DNA of 64,000 nt from Candidatus Competibacteraceae bacterium (lineage in GTDB: Bacteria; Bacteroidota; Bacteroidia; CAIKAF01). The notes beneath the pieces are model-generated. The model ran no database searches. It saw nothing but the letters and a program-made list of their open reading frames with translations, and was not told the DNA's origin. The stretch covers positions 82,757 to 146,756 of the forward strand of contig JACSSC010000039.1 of assembly GCA_014879445.1 (NCBI GenBank), given 5' to 3'. A program made the position numbers and the translations under genes. Shown here in pieces: positions 36,784-46,000 of this stretch. Positions within the stretch are counted from its first letter, which is position 1; each line of letters starts with the position of its first letter.

Positions 36784-38049
36784 TTAGATACTATCTAATG
36801 TATGTATAATGGCATCATATACTTGGTCTAATTCATCGTCTGTGATACAATAGGGAGGCAAAATATACAGCACGTTTCCTAATGGTCGCATAAGCACTCC
36901 TTGATTCATCATCTTGTCGTAAAGCAAATCTTTGATAGGGTGTGTGTAAAAATATCCGTCATGTGGTGTACTTACATCAAAGGCAAGAATGACTCCTTTT
37001 TGTCGAGCATCCTTCACATTTCGGTGTTTAGAAATTCGTGGTAGGAACATTTGGTGTCGTGCTTCAATATGACGTATTTTCTCCTTCGTTTCGGGCATTA
37101 GAAGTAAGTCCAAACTAGCCAAAGCGGCTGTGCATGAAAGCGGATTGGCTGTAAACGAATGTCCGTGATAGAATGTATGTGAAGGTAATGTTGAACGAAA
37201 AACGGCAGCTATTTTTTCGGTATAGCTTGTTACACCTAAAGGGAAGTAGCCACCGGTCAATCCTTTTGATAAAACAATAAAATCTGGGTTATGTATGAGT
37301 TGATGCACGGCAAACAGTGTTCCTGTGCGATAAAATCCTGTCATTACTTCATCGGCAATGGTAAGTACACCATGCGACTGGCAGAGTGATAGAATATGGT
37401 CAAGTTGTGCTGCATCATACATACGCATACCACCAGCACCTTGCACCAATGGCTCAAAAATAAAAGCAGCTACTGTTTGTGATTCGAGAATATTGCGGAG
37501 TTGATAAAAGTCGGTTTCGGGAGGTAAGTCAATGTATTCAACATAAAAAAGATGTTCATTGAATGCTTGTGTAAACACATCTCTTTCACTTACCGACATA
37601 GCGCCAAAGGTATCACCGTGATACCCGTTTTTGAAGGCCAAAATTTTTGTGCGTCGTTCACCCAGATTTGACCAATACTGTATGCTCATTTTAAGCGCTA
37701 CTTCGATGGCTGTACTTCCATTATCGGAAAAGAAAATTTGGGAGTATGGCTTACCTAAATGCTCAATTAATTTTTCGGCCAAATTTACGGCAGGGGCATG
37801 GGTAAATCCGGCAAAAATAACGTGTTCGAGTTCTTCCATCTGCTGTGCAATGCGTTTGTTGATATAGGGATTTGAATGTCCATGCAGATTTACCCACCAC
37901 GAACCGATTGCGTCTATGTAGCTCTTGCCTTGGTCGTCATATAACTGTGTGCCTTTTCCTCCCGTTAGTGCAATATTATGCTTGTCATGACGGTATGGAC
38001 TGAAAGGATGTAAAATGTATCTATGGTCTTTTTCGTGCAAACTACTCAT
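36784..38049 (-). CDS. bioA: Adenosylmethionine-8-amino-7-oxononanoate aminotransferase
   Basis: 'SYIDAIGSWWVNLHGHSNPYINKRIAQQMEELEHVIFAGFTHAPAVNLAEKL', 'GYHGDTFGAMSVSERDVFTQAFNEHLF', 'IADEVMTGFYRTGTLFA', 'LSKGLTGGYFPLGVT'. Confidence 0.93.
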   Translation of the reverse strand: MSSLHEKDHRYILHPFSPYRHDKHNIALTGGKGTQLYDDQGKSYIDAIGSWWVNLHGHSNPYINKRIAQQMEELEHVIFAGFTHAPAVNLAEKLIEHLGKPYSQIFFSDNGSTAIEVALKMSIQYWSNLGERRTKILAFKNGYHGDTFGAMSVSERDVFTQAFNEHLFYVEYIDLPPETDFYQLRNILESQTVAAFIFEPLVQGAGGMRMYDAAQLDHILSLCQSHGVLTIADEVMTGFYRTGTLFAVHQLIHNPDFIVLSKGLTGGYFPLGVTSYTEKIAAVFRSTLPSHTFYHGHSFTANPLSCTAALASLDLLLMPETKEKIRHIEARHQMFLPRISKHRNVKDARQKGVILAFDVSTPHDGYFYTHPIKDLLYDKMMNQGVLMRPLGNVLYILPPYCITDDELDQVYDAIIHTLDSI

Positions 38050-38119
38050 ACTGCAAAGGTCGGATATTTTCTCTAATGCAAATTCACGTAAAATAATGTA
38101 TGTTTTGTTATTTTGCAGA

Positions 38120-39310
38120 ATGATTTCACTTCGTACACTTTTTTTATCCCATCAGGCACAAACCAGTGCGGCGCCCATGATGCTTGAGATTGTCAAAGCC
38201 CGTGGTATTATGCTCACGGATTACAAACGCAAGCGCTATATGGATTTAATTTCGGGTATTGCCGTGAGCAATCTCGGACATGGATATGCGTCTGTTAATC
38301 GAGCAATTCAGAAACAGTTGCGACAATACACTCACCTGATGGTGTATGGAGAACTCATTCAGTCGCCTCAAGTGCGTTTGGCCGAGCTACTTTGCTCTCA
38401 GTTGCCTTCTGCACTACAGTCGGTTTTTTATGTGAATAGTGGTAGTGAAGCCATTGAGGGTGCGTTGAAGTTGAGCAAACGTATTACCGGTCGCAGAGAA
38501 GTAGTTGCTTTTTCCCATGCATATCATGGTAGTACGCATGGCGCTTTAAGTATTCAGGGTGACGAGTTTTTTAAGCAGGCCTTTCGTCCTTTGGTGCCTG
38601 GCCATCGGATGTTACAATATAATCATTGTGATGATTTGGAGCAAATAACTGACCATACGGCCTGCGTGGTGGTTGAACCGATACAGGGCGAGGCCGGTTG
38701 TTTGCCGGCTGATGCAGATTGGCTCAGCGCTCTGCGAAAACGATGTACTCAAACTGGTGCATTGTTGATTTTTGATGAAGTACAGACCGGATACGGAAGA
38801 ACCGGCACTTTGTTTTCTTTTCAGCATTATGGCGTAATACCTGATATTTTAGTGCTGGCTAAAGGATTTGGAGGAGGATTGCCTCTTGGTGCTTTTATCA
38901 GCTCACAGGCGAATATGCTTGCATTAACTCAAAATCCCGTATTGGGCCATATCACCACTTTTGGAGGGCATCCGCTTAGTTGTTCGGCATCCTTGCAAAC
39001 TTTAAAGGAATTACTATTTTCATCATACATACATGATGTTTCCGAAAAAGAACAATTGTTCAGAAATGAGCTTCAACATTCAGCAATATTGAGTATTACA
39101 GGTAAGGGCTTGATGCTGGCTGTTGAATTTGAAAGTGCTGCATTGAATATGCGAGTTATTGAGCGCTGTATTCAAAACGGTATCATTACCGATTGGTTTT
39201 TGTTTAATGATAGGAAAATGAGAATAACACCTCCTTTAATCATTTCAAAAAAACAAATTATACAAGCCTGTAAAAAAATAAAGAAGAGTATTGAGGAAGC
39301 GTTGTGTTAA
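38120..39310 (+). CDS. Class III (acetylornithine/GABA-like) aminotransferase
   Basis: 'YMDLISGIAVSNLGHGYASVNRAIQKQLRQYTHLMVYGE', 'LIFDEVQTGYGRTGTLFSFQHYGVIPDILVLAKGFGGGLPLGAFIS'. Start revised from 38015 to ATG 38120 (MISLRTLFLSHQAQTS). Confidence 0.92.
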   Translation: MISLRTLFLSHQAQTSAAPMMLEIVKARGIMLTDYKRKRYMDLISGIAVSNLGHGYASVNRAIQKQLRQYTHLMVYGELIQSPQVRLAELLCSQLPSALQSVFYVNSGSEAIEGALKLSKRITGRREVVAFSHAYHGSTHGALSIQGDEFFKQAFRPLVPGHRMLQYNHCDDLEQITDHTACVVVEPIQGEAGCLPADADWLSALRKRCTQTGALLIFDEVQTGYGRTGTLFSFQHYGVIPDILVLAKGFGGGLPLGAFISSQANMLALTQNPVLGHITTFGGHPLSCSASLQTLKELLFSSYIHDVSEKEQLFRNELQHSAILSITGKGLMLAVEFESAALNMRVIERCIQNGIITDWFLFNDRKMRITPPLIISKKQIIQACKKIKKSIEEALC

Positions 39311-39328
39311 GCTGAATTTGGTATATAC

Positions 39329-39366
39329 AAAAAAGTCGAAGAGAGGACCGAAGCCCTCTCCCCGAC
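39329..39366 (-). terminator. Strong intrinsic terminator with UUCG tetraloop, downstream of clpB
   Basis: Minus strand GTCGGGGAGAGGGC-TTCG-GTCCTCTCTTCGAC-TTTTTT: 14-bp stem (allowing three G.U), UUCG loop, T6 tract. Confidence 0.8.
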
Positions 39367-39465
39367 AACCAACCTACTATGAAAAAAACTAATTACGTTT
39401 TCGTTTTGCAAATATATCAGGGTAACATCTGAAACAAAAATTTGTTGTACACGCTTAACACTTTT

Positions 39466-42069
39466 TTATTTTTTATACTCATTTCTGAAAATGATTTTTT
39501 GCTCTATTTCATCAACAATGATTTTTTGATTTTTGTTCACGGCGCCTGATAAAATCATTTTAGAGAGTTCGTTCAACACTTGGCGTTGAATGATTCTTTT
39601 GAGTGGCCTGGCGCCAAATTGAGGGTCATATCCTAACTGGCTAATCCATGCCAGCGCTTCAGGTGTCGTCTCAATCTCAATATCGTTGTGTTCTCTCATC
39701 ATATCGGCTACTTGTTGCATTTGTATGGTAGCAATATTCAGCACATCATTTCTGTCGAGTGGAAGAAACATGATGGTTTCGTCTATTCGATTCAAAAATT
39801 CAGGTCGCATGGTTTTTCTCAATACATCATATACACTATTTTTTGTCTTCGCTATTACACTATCTCGGTCTTTTAAATCAAGGTCTTCAAAGTTCTCCTG
39901 AATGATGTGTGAACCTAAGTTGGATGTGAGAATGATGATGGTGTTTTTAAAGTTGGCAACCCTTCCTTTGTTGTCAGTCAGTCGTCCATCATCGAGTACT
40001 TGCAGCAGAATGTTGAATACATCTGGATGCGCTTTTTCGATTTCGTCTAATAGAATAACGGAATAAGGTTTTCGTCTAACCGCTTCTGTTAATTGTCCGC
40101 CTTCATCATACCCGACATAGCCGGGAGGTGCGCCAACCAATCTCGAAACAGAATGTTTCTCCTGATATTCACTCATGTCAATTCGGGTCATTGCATTTTC
40201 ATTGTCAAACAAAAATTCAGCTAATGCTTTGGCTAATTCTGTTTTTCCAACACCGGTGGTTCCTAAAAAGATGAATGAACCGATGGGCCTTTTTGGATCT
40301 TGCAGTCCGGCACGGTTGCGTCTAACGGCGTCTGAAACGGCTTCGATGGCTTCGTGTTGCCCGACTACTCTTTTGTGTAATTCGTCTTCCAAATGCAGCA
40401 GCTTTTCCCTTTCAGTTTGCAACATCTTGTTAATGGGAATGCCGGTCCAGCGTGAAACAATATCTGCGATATCTTCAGGCGCAACCTCTTCTTTAATCAT
40501 TGCATTTTCGGCCTGAGCTGCATGTAGCTTTTCCTGTTGAGATGCAAGTTCATTTTCTTTTTCTTTGATGCGACCGTACCTGATTTCGGCTACTTTCCCG
40601 TAGTCGGCTTGTCGCTCGGCCTGCTCGGCTTCAAATTTCAATGATTCAATATCTTGCTTTATTTTTTGAATGGACTCAACGATTTCTTTTTCTTCTTTCC
40701 ATTTGGCCATCAACGAAGATTTTTCTTCATTCAAATTGGCAAGTTCTTCGTGAATTTTTTCAAGTTTGGTTTCATTGCCTTCTCTTTTGATGGCTTCTCT
40801 TTCAATTTCAAGCTGCATAACTTTTCGTTCAATCATTTCCAGCTCTTCGGGTTTGGAATTGATTTCTAATCGAAGCTTGGCTGCTGCTTCATCCACAAGG
40901 TCTATGGCTTTGTCGGGCAAAAAGCGATCTGTAATATAGCGCTGCGATAATTCTACTGCGGCAATGATGGCATCGTCTTTTATTCTGACTTTATGATGGG
41001 TTTCATATTTTTCTTTAATCCCTCTAAGTATTGAGATGGCATCTTCCACACCCGGTTCATCCACATAAACTTTCTGAAATCTGCGTTCAAGCGCCTTATC
41101 ATTTTCAAAAAACTTTTGGTACTCATTGAGTGTTGTTGCACCAATTGCTCGTAGTTCGCCTCTGGCCAGGGCGGGCTTCATGATGTTGGCTGCATCCATG
41201 GCGCCTTGACCGCCACCGGCTCCAACTAAAGTATGTATTTCGTCAATAAATAGTATGATTTCACCTTCCGAAGATTGCACTTCCTGCACGACGGCTTTGA
41301 GCCGTTCTTCAAATTCTCCTTTGTATTTGGCTCCTGCTATGAGTGCCCCCATGTCTAATGAGAATATGATTTTGCTTTTGAGATTTTCGGGCACATCTCC
41401 ATTGATGATGCGGTGTGCCAATCCCTCGGCAATGGCTGTTTTCCCTACGCCCGGCTCCCCAATTAGAATGGGATTGTTTTTGGTGCGTCGCGATAATATA
41501 TGCAGCACACGCCGTATTTCTTCATCTCGCCCTATCACAGGGTCGAGCTTTCCTGTTTGCGCCAATTGGTTCAGGTTTTTGGCGTATTTTGCTAATGCAT
41601 TATAGGTTTCTTCGGCGCTGTGACTCGTAACTCTACTGCCTTTGCGCAGCTCCTGAATGCCGGATTTGAGGGCTTTTTCGCTTACGCCTTTGTCTTTCAA
41701 CATCCGGGCTATAGCATCTTTCCCGCTTAATAATGCCAGAACCAAATGCTCTAATGATACATATTCGTCTTGATATTCGCTTAATAACGAAATGGCTTTT
41801 TGCAATACATGGTTACTGTCATTGCTCAGATACGGTTGCCCGCCTGATACCGATGGATAGGTCTTAATAATCTGATCTGTTGAAAGAGAAATCTCTTCGG
41901 GATTCAGATTCATTTTTCTAAACAGAAAGGCAAGAACATGTTCATCCACATTGAGCATACCTCGTAAGATATGCCCCGGCTCTATGGCTTGATGATTGTG
42001 CTGAAATGCAACCTGTGTGGCTTGCTCTATGGCTTCCTGCGATTTGATAGTAAACTGGCTTAGGTTCAT
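39466..42069 (-). CDS. clpB: ATP-dependent chaperone ClpB
   Basis: Two AAA+ domains: 'NNPILIGEPGVGKTAIAEGLAHRI' and 'GSFIFLGTTGVGKTELAKALAEFLFDNENAMTRIDMSEYQEKHSVSRLVGAPPGYVGYDEGGQLTEAVRR'; M-domain coiled coil. Confidence 0.98.
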   Translation of the reverse strand: MNLSQFTIKSQEAIEQATQVAFQHNHQAIEPGHILRGMLNVDEHVLAFLFRKMNLNPEEISLSTDQIIKTYPSVSGGQPYLSNDSNHVLQKAISLLSEYQDEYVSLEHLVLALLSGKDAIARMLKDKGVSEKALKSGIQELRKGSRVTSHSAEETYNALAKYAKNLNQLAQTGKLDPVIGRDEEIRRVLHILSRRTKNNPILIGEPGVGKTAIAEGLAHRIINGDVPENLKSKIIFSLDMGALIAGAKYKGEFEERLKAVVQEVQSSEGEIILFIDEIHTLVGAGGGQGAMDAANIMKPALARGELRAIGATTLNEYQKFFENDKALERRFQKVYVDEPGVEDAISILRGIKEKYETHHKVRIKDDAIIAAVELSQRYITDRFLPDKAIDLVDEAAAKLRLEINSKPEELEMIERKVMQLEIEREAIKREGNETKLEKIHEELANLNEEKSSLMAKWKEEKEIVESIQKIKQDIESLKFEAEQAERQADYGKVAEIRYGRIKEKENELASQQEKLHAAQAENAMIKEEVAPEDIADIVSRWTGIPINKMLQTEREKLLHLEDELHKRVVGQHEAIEAVSDAVRRNRAGLQDPKRPIGSFIFLGTTGVGKTELAKALAEFLFDNENAMTRIDMSEYQEKHSVSRLVGAPPGYVGYDEGGQLTEAVRRKPYSVILLDEIEKAHPDVFNILLQVLDDGRLTDNKGRVANFKNTIIILTSNLGSHIIQENFEDLDLKDRDSVIAKTKNSVYDVLRKTMRPEFLNRIDETIMFLPLDRNDVLNIATIQMQQVADMMREHNDIEIETTPEALAWISQLGYDPQFGARPLKRIIQRQVLNELSKMILSGAVNKNQKIIVDEIEQKIIFRNEYKK

Positions 42070-42205
42070 AATCTTTTCTAATTTTTGACTTCTCCATCCT
42101 CAAATTGTTTACCACCTTATGAAATGGTGCTTTTTACAGCCAAATGGGCAGTTTAAATCACTTACTGCTGTCAAAATGGCTTATAGAATATGTCTTTCCG
42201 TCGTT

Positions 42206-42934
42206 TTATTTTTCGGAAATGATAATTTGTTCTTGCTTCAAAATGGGTACAACGGGCGCGGTGTCGCGGGTAAGGCAGTATGCCACATCATCGTCGAGTT
42301 GTAGTCGGCTGAGACGTTGGTGATGTGAGGATTGTTTGAGGAACTGGCTGATGTTATTGGCCGATTGTTGGTATAGTGAAAGTGCTGTTATGCCGGCATC
42401 GCTGTCAATATCCATGTTGTATCCACGATTGAGCAACAAGTGAAGCAAAGCCCCCGAAAAAATAGTATCCTCGAGATTAATACGGTTTTTCCATCCTGCA
42501 CAAAGTATCATGACGTGCTGATTGCGTTGTGCAATCCAAGAGGCAAGGGTGCTGATATTGCTAAATGCGCCAATAACAAGGGTGTGGCTTTCACTAGCAA
42601 CTTCAATGGCTTGTGTGCCATTGGTTGTAGTGAGCACAAGATGACGACCGACAGTTGCAGGATTGTTGATGTAAGAGAGGGGAGAGTTGCCATAAGCAAA
42701 CCCGTCAACAATTTCGCCTCCACGCTCGGCAGCAATGATGTATTCATCACCCGAATATTGCTTTGCTTGCTCAATACTCGACACAGGTATAACGCTTTTC
42801 ATGCCATGATGCAATGCCGTGCAGATGGCCGAGGTGGCACGAAGTATGTCCACAACTACTACGATGCTTTCGTTGCTGTGGTATATGGGATAAAGAGCTG
42901 GGCTTAGACAAATATGTACTGTTGGTTGTGGCAT
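42206..42934 (-). CDS. comB: 2-phosphosulfolactate phosphatase family (ComB)
   Basis: 'VVVVDILRATSAICTALHHGMKSVIPVSSIEQAK', 'AAERGGEIVDGFAYGNSPLSY', 'LVLTTTNGTQAIE', 'ILCAGWKNRINLEDTIFSGALL'. Confidence 0.93.
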   Translation of the reverse strand: MPQPTVHICLSPALYPIYHSNESIVVVVDILRATSAICTALHHGMKSVIPVSSIEQAKQYSGDEYIIAAERGGEIVDGFAYGNSPLSYINNPATVGRHLVLTTTNGTQAIEVASESHTLVIGAFSNISTLASWIAQRNQHVMILCAGWKNRINLEDTIFSGALLHLLLNRGYNMDIDSDAGITALSLYQQSANNISQFLKQSSHHQRLSRLQLDDDVAYCLTRDTAPVVPILKQEQIIISEK

Positions 42935-42966
42935 GCAAACTCCATATATTGGTAAAAAATAAGGAG

Positions 42967-42995
42967 CAAAGGTAGCCCTTTTTTATCATCATCAA
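42967..42995 (-). promoter_or_regulatory. Candidate Bacteroidota promoter upstream of comB
   Basis: Minus strand TTG (42995-42993) - N18 - TACCTTTG (42974-42967), matching TTG-N17-23-TAnnTTTG; about 32 nt upstream of ATG 42934. Confidence 0.55.
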
Positions 42996-43056
42996 AATAA
43001 GCTAACTGCATTCCCATGCTTGCAGTAGCTATGCAGTTGTACTTATTTATATCAGG

Positions 43057-46000
43057 TTATTTTCCGGTTTTTACTAGAATACCTTCGGAGTGTGATGAGA
43101 ATTCGGGCGCATACATACATTGGAGTGTTGTGATTCCATTAGAGAAGATACCTTCGTGTGTAACCCTGACAGGATATTCAAATACATACGTGCCACGAGG
43201 AAGATATTCAATAAAAATATGGGTGGCAGCATCTTTTGTTGCTTCGTAATAGCCGAATCCATCTTGCCATTTATATCCCGAAAATACGTTTTCGGGTTCA
43301 AATGCCGATGCACGCATATCTTTCATATGCACATACTCTAAATGCCTGTCGGTACTGAGCTCGATACGTACTTTGATTTTGTCGCCGGGTAGCAGCACGG
43401 TTTTATCTGTAACCGGTTTGATCACCGGACCACGGTCTGAATGTTCTTGCTTGAAAAGTTTCTTGCTAATCTTAATTTGGGTGGAAGCAGAAGTGATTTT
43501 ATCTAAGTTCTCGAAGTATTGCCAGTACACAGCGCCCCATGCCGGTCCTTCTGTATTTTTCTTTACGGTAATATGCCCCATTCCCGGTTTGATATCTTTT
43601 CCACTCCATGATGTTTTGATATATCCTGTTCCGGATTCTTGCTGTATATCGGTTTTTTGATTGGGGTTTACAGTGATATCTCCCAATTCAATCACAGCCA
43701 ACTCAGTTTCTGTAAGCCAGTTGCTTCCATTAATAAGCAACGCATAGCAGGCATCGGCTGTGGCTTTTGTGGTTTTCCAATCATTAGTTTGTTTGTTTTT
43801 TAGCAACCAAAGTTTAAGATCGTCAACAATTGACACGTCGCCCTCAATCTCTGCAAATGCTTCAATCATAAGCGCCTGCATTTCTATTGGTGCTTCGTAC
43901 CAGTACATAGCTTGGTTTTGTTTCCAGTACATACCTAATTCGTCATGTCGTATGGCATTTTCTTTCAGCGATTGAAGAATGAGTTTGGGGGTGCTTTTAT
44001 CCGTATTTCTATGAAGCGATATTGCTATCATGGCTTTCATAAACATGCTTTCAGTATTCCAGTATGTTTGTGCTTGTTGCATGTAGTATTTCCATGCTTC
44101 TTTGTGTCGTGCATTGAGTTCAACATGATTGAAGAAACTCCTGGCATATAAATATTGTATCTGATGATAACCAATCTGTTTCTTGGTTAAATCTACTTTG
44201 TAGCGAAGCAAATACTGATAATCTTCCAGAATGCGTTCGTCGAGATACACAATCGCTTTTTGCAATGCTGATGTTAGTGAATGATGATTATCTGTAATGC
44301 CTGTTTTGTGCAGTTTCCCAAATCCGGTTACAATATATTGGGTGATAAATCTGTTGTCGGGGCCTCCTTCAAACCAAGGCCAACCACCGTTTGGCGATTG
44401 CATGCGAATGAGCTTCTGAACTGTGCGCTGTTTTTCATTAGCCATTCTATTGAAATCAAATAATAATGCGATACGTTGTTTTCTTTCTGATTCGTTTTTC
44501 GCATCCATTACCCAAGGTGTTTCTTGCAGAATCACTTCTTTCAACTCTTGATTCTTTTCTAAGTTTGATAGCAATGCGTTGGGCTGTTGTTTGCTCCAAA
44601 TCTCAAATACATTTTTGATTCTGGGATGTGACTCTACAATGTGATGTGCCAGCGTATTGGCATAAAGTCGGTTGAAAGTTTGTTCGCTGCATTCATACGG
44701 AAATTCCATCATGTAAGGTAAAGCTTGTATCGCATACCAAACTGGGTGTGAGGTGAATTCTAGTGTAACGCGATGATGAGCAAGCGTTGAGGAAGATCCT
44801 GAACGTGTAAGTTTTTCAAAAGTGAATTTTTTCTCCCCTTTTCCTTTGATGTGTAGTGGCTGCGATTCGGTTACCAGCATACGGTTGGATAGTACGGGTA
44901 TTGTCATTTCTTCTCCATCGCTATGTTCGCCTCCTTGGGCTACAATGCGGTATGTGATGGCATACACACCTTCTGGTATTTTAATTTCCCACATAAAGGG
45001 CTCGCTCTTATCCTTTTTGATTGATTTTGTTAAAGCAACTGATGATACTCCACATACCGAATTCAAATCTTTTCCTGTTAAGGCATCGGTTAGTACCAAT
45101 GTTGTTTTTACTTGCAAATCGCTTCCTGAGATATTGGTAACTTTTGTGGAGAAAATAATTTTGTCACCTTCACGGAAAAATCGTGGCGCAAATGAGTTGA
45201 CCATCAGTTTCTTTTTGGTTACTACTTTTTCCGACAGCGTTCCTGATTTCAAATCCTTTGTATGAGCAAATGCATTGAAGTTCCATTCAGTAATGGATTC
45301 TGGCATTTTGAAAGAAAATACAACTTCTCCTTCTTCATTGGTTTGTAAATGTGGATAGAAAAATGCGGTTTCATTGAAATTTGACCTGATTTGTACTTGC
45401 TGATCTTGGCCATTCAATTTTCGTGTATCGGTAGTCCTGTAATCTTCATCTTTTGACTTCTCTAATAAACCGCCTGATTTGTCCGATGATTCTTGTTCTT
45501 CGGCTCGGGCCTCTCCTTTTTTGCCAGGCGATTGGGCAATGGTGGTTTCGGAAACATTTCCTGTTACAGCCATAAATTCACCATCCATTAATACAATGTC
45601 ATCAAACTCGCTACCCCAATATCCATAATAATCACTCATCATTCTGAATCCGAATGTGTGTAGGTATTCATACATAGGTGCTCGCATTCGGAAACGATTG
45701 TGCCAGCGGTGTGTTAATAGCGACGAATACGCCATGTGCAGATGGTCGTTGCTGTTCCATTGCTTGTTGGTATAATGCCATTTTTCTGCACTAAACCACC
45801 AATTGTTTGGAACAAATGCATCTAAGCTGGCATCATACATCGAAACCAGCATTTCAGCGGCTGCTTTCCCACCTTGATAATCAGCAACGGTTATTTTCCA
45901 TTCTTCTTGACTGCCAGGCAACATCTCGTTTCTGAAAGTAGCAAACTTGAGCTTGAGCATTTTGTTGGTATATGGCACATGTACGGATTCAGATTGTGTG

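Noticed and set aside
39379-39432. 17-codon ORF MKKTNYVFVLQIYQGNI* as a coding gene
   Set aside because: Too short to support as a CDS; the region is better explained as the clpB 3' UTR/terminator on the other strand. Kept only as part of a finding.
42440-42907. 155-aa + ORF antisense to comB
   Set aside because: Shadow ORF; comB on the minus strand matches its family throughout.
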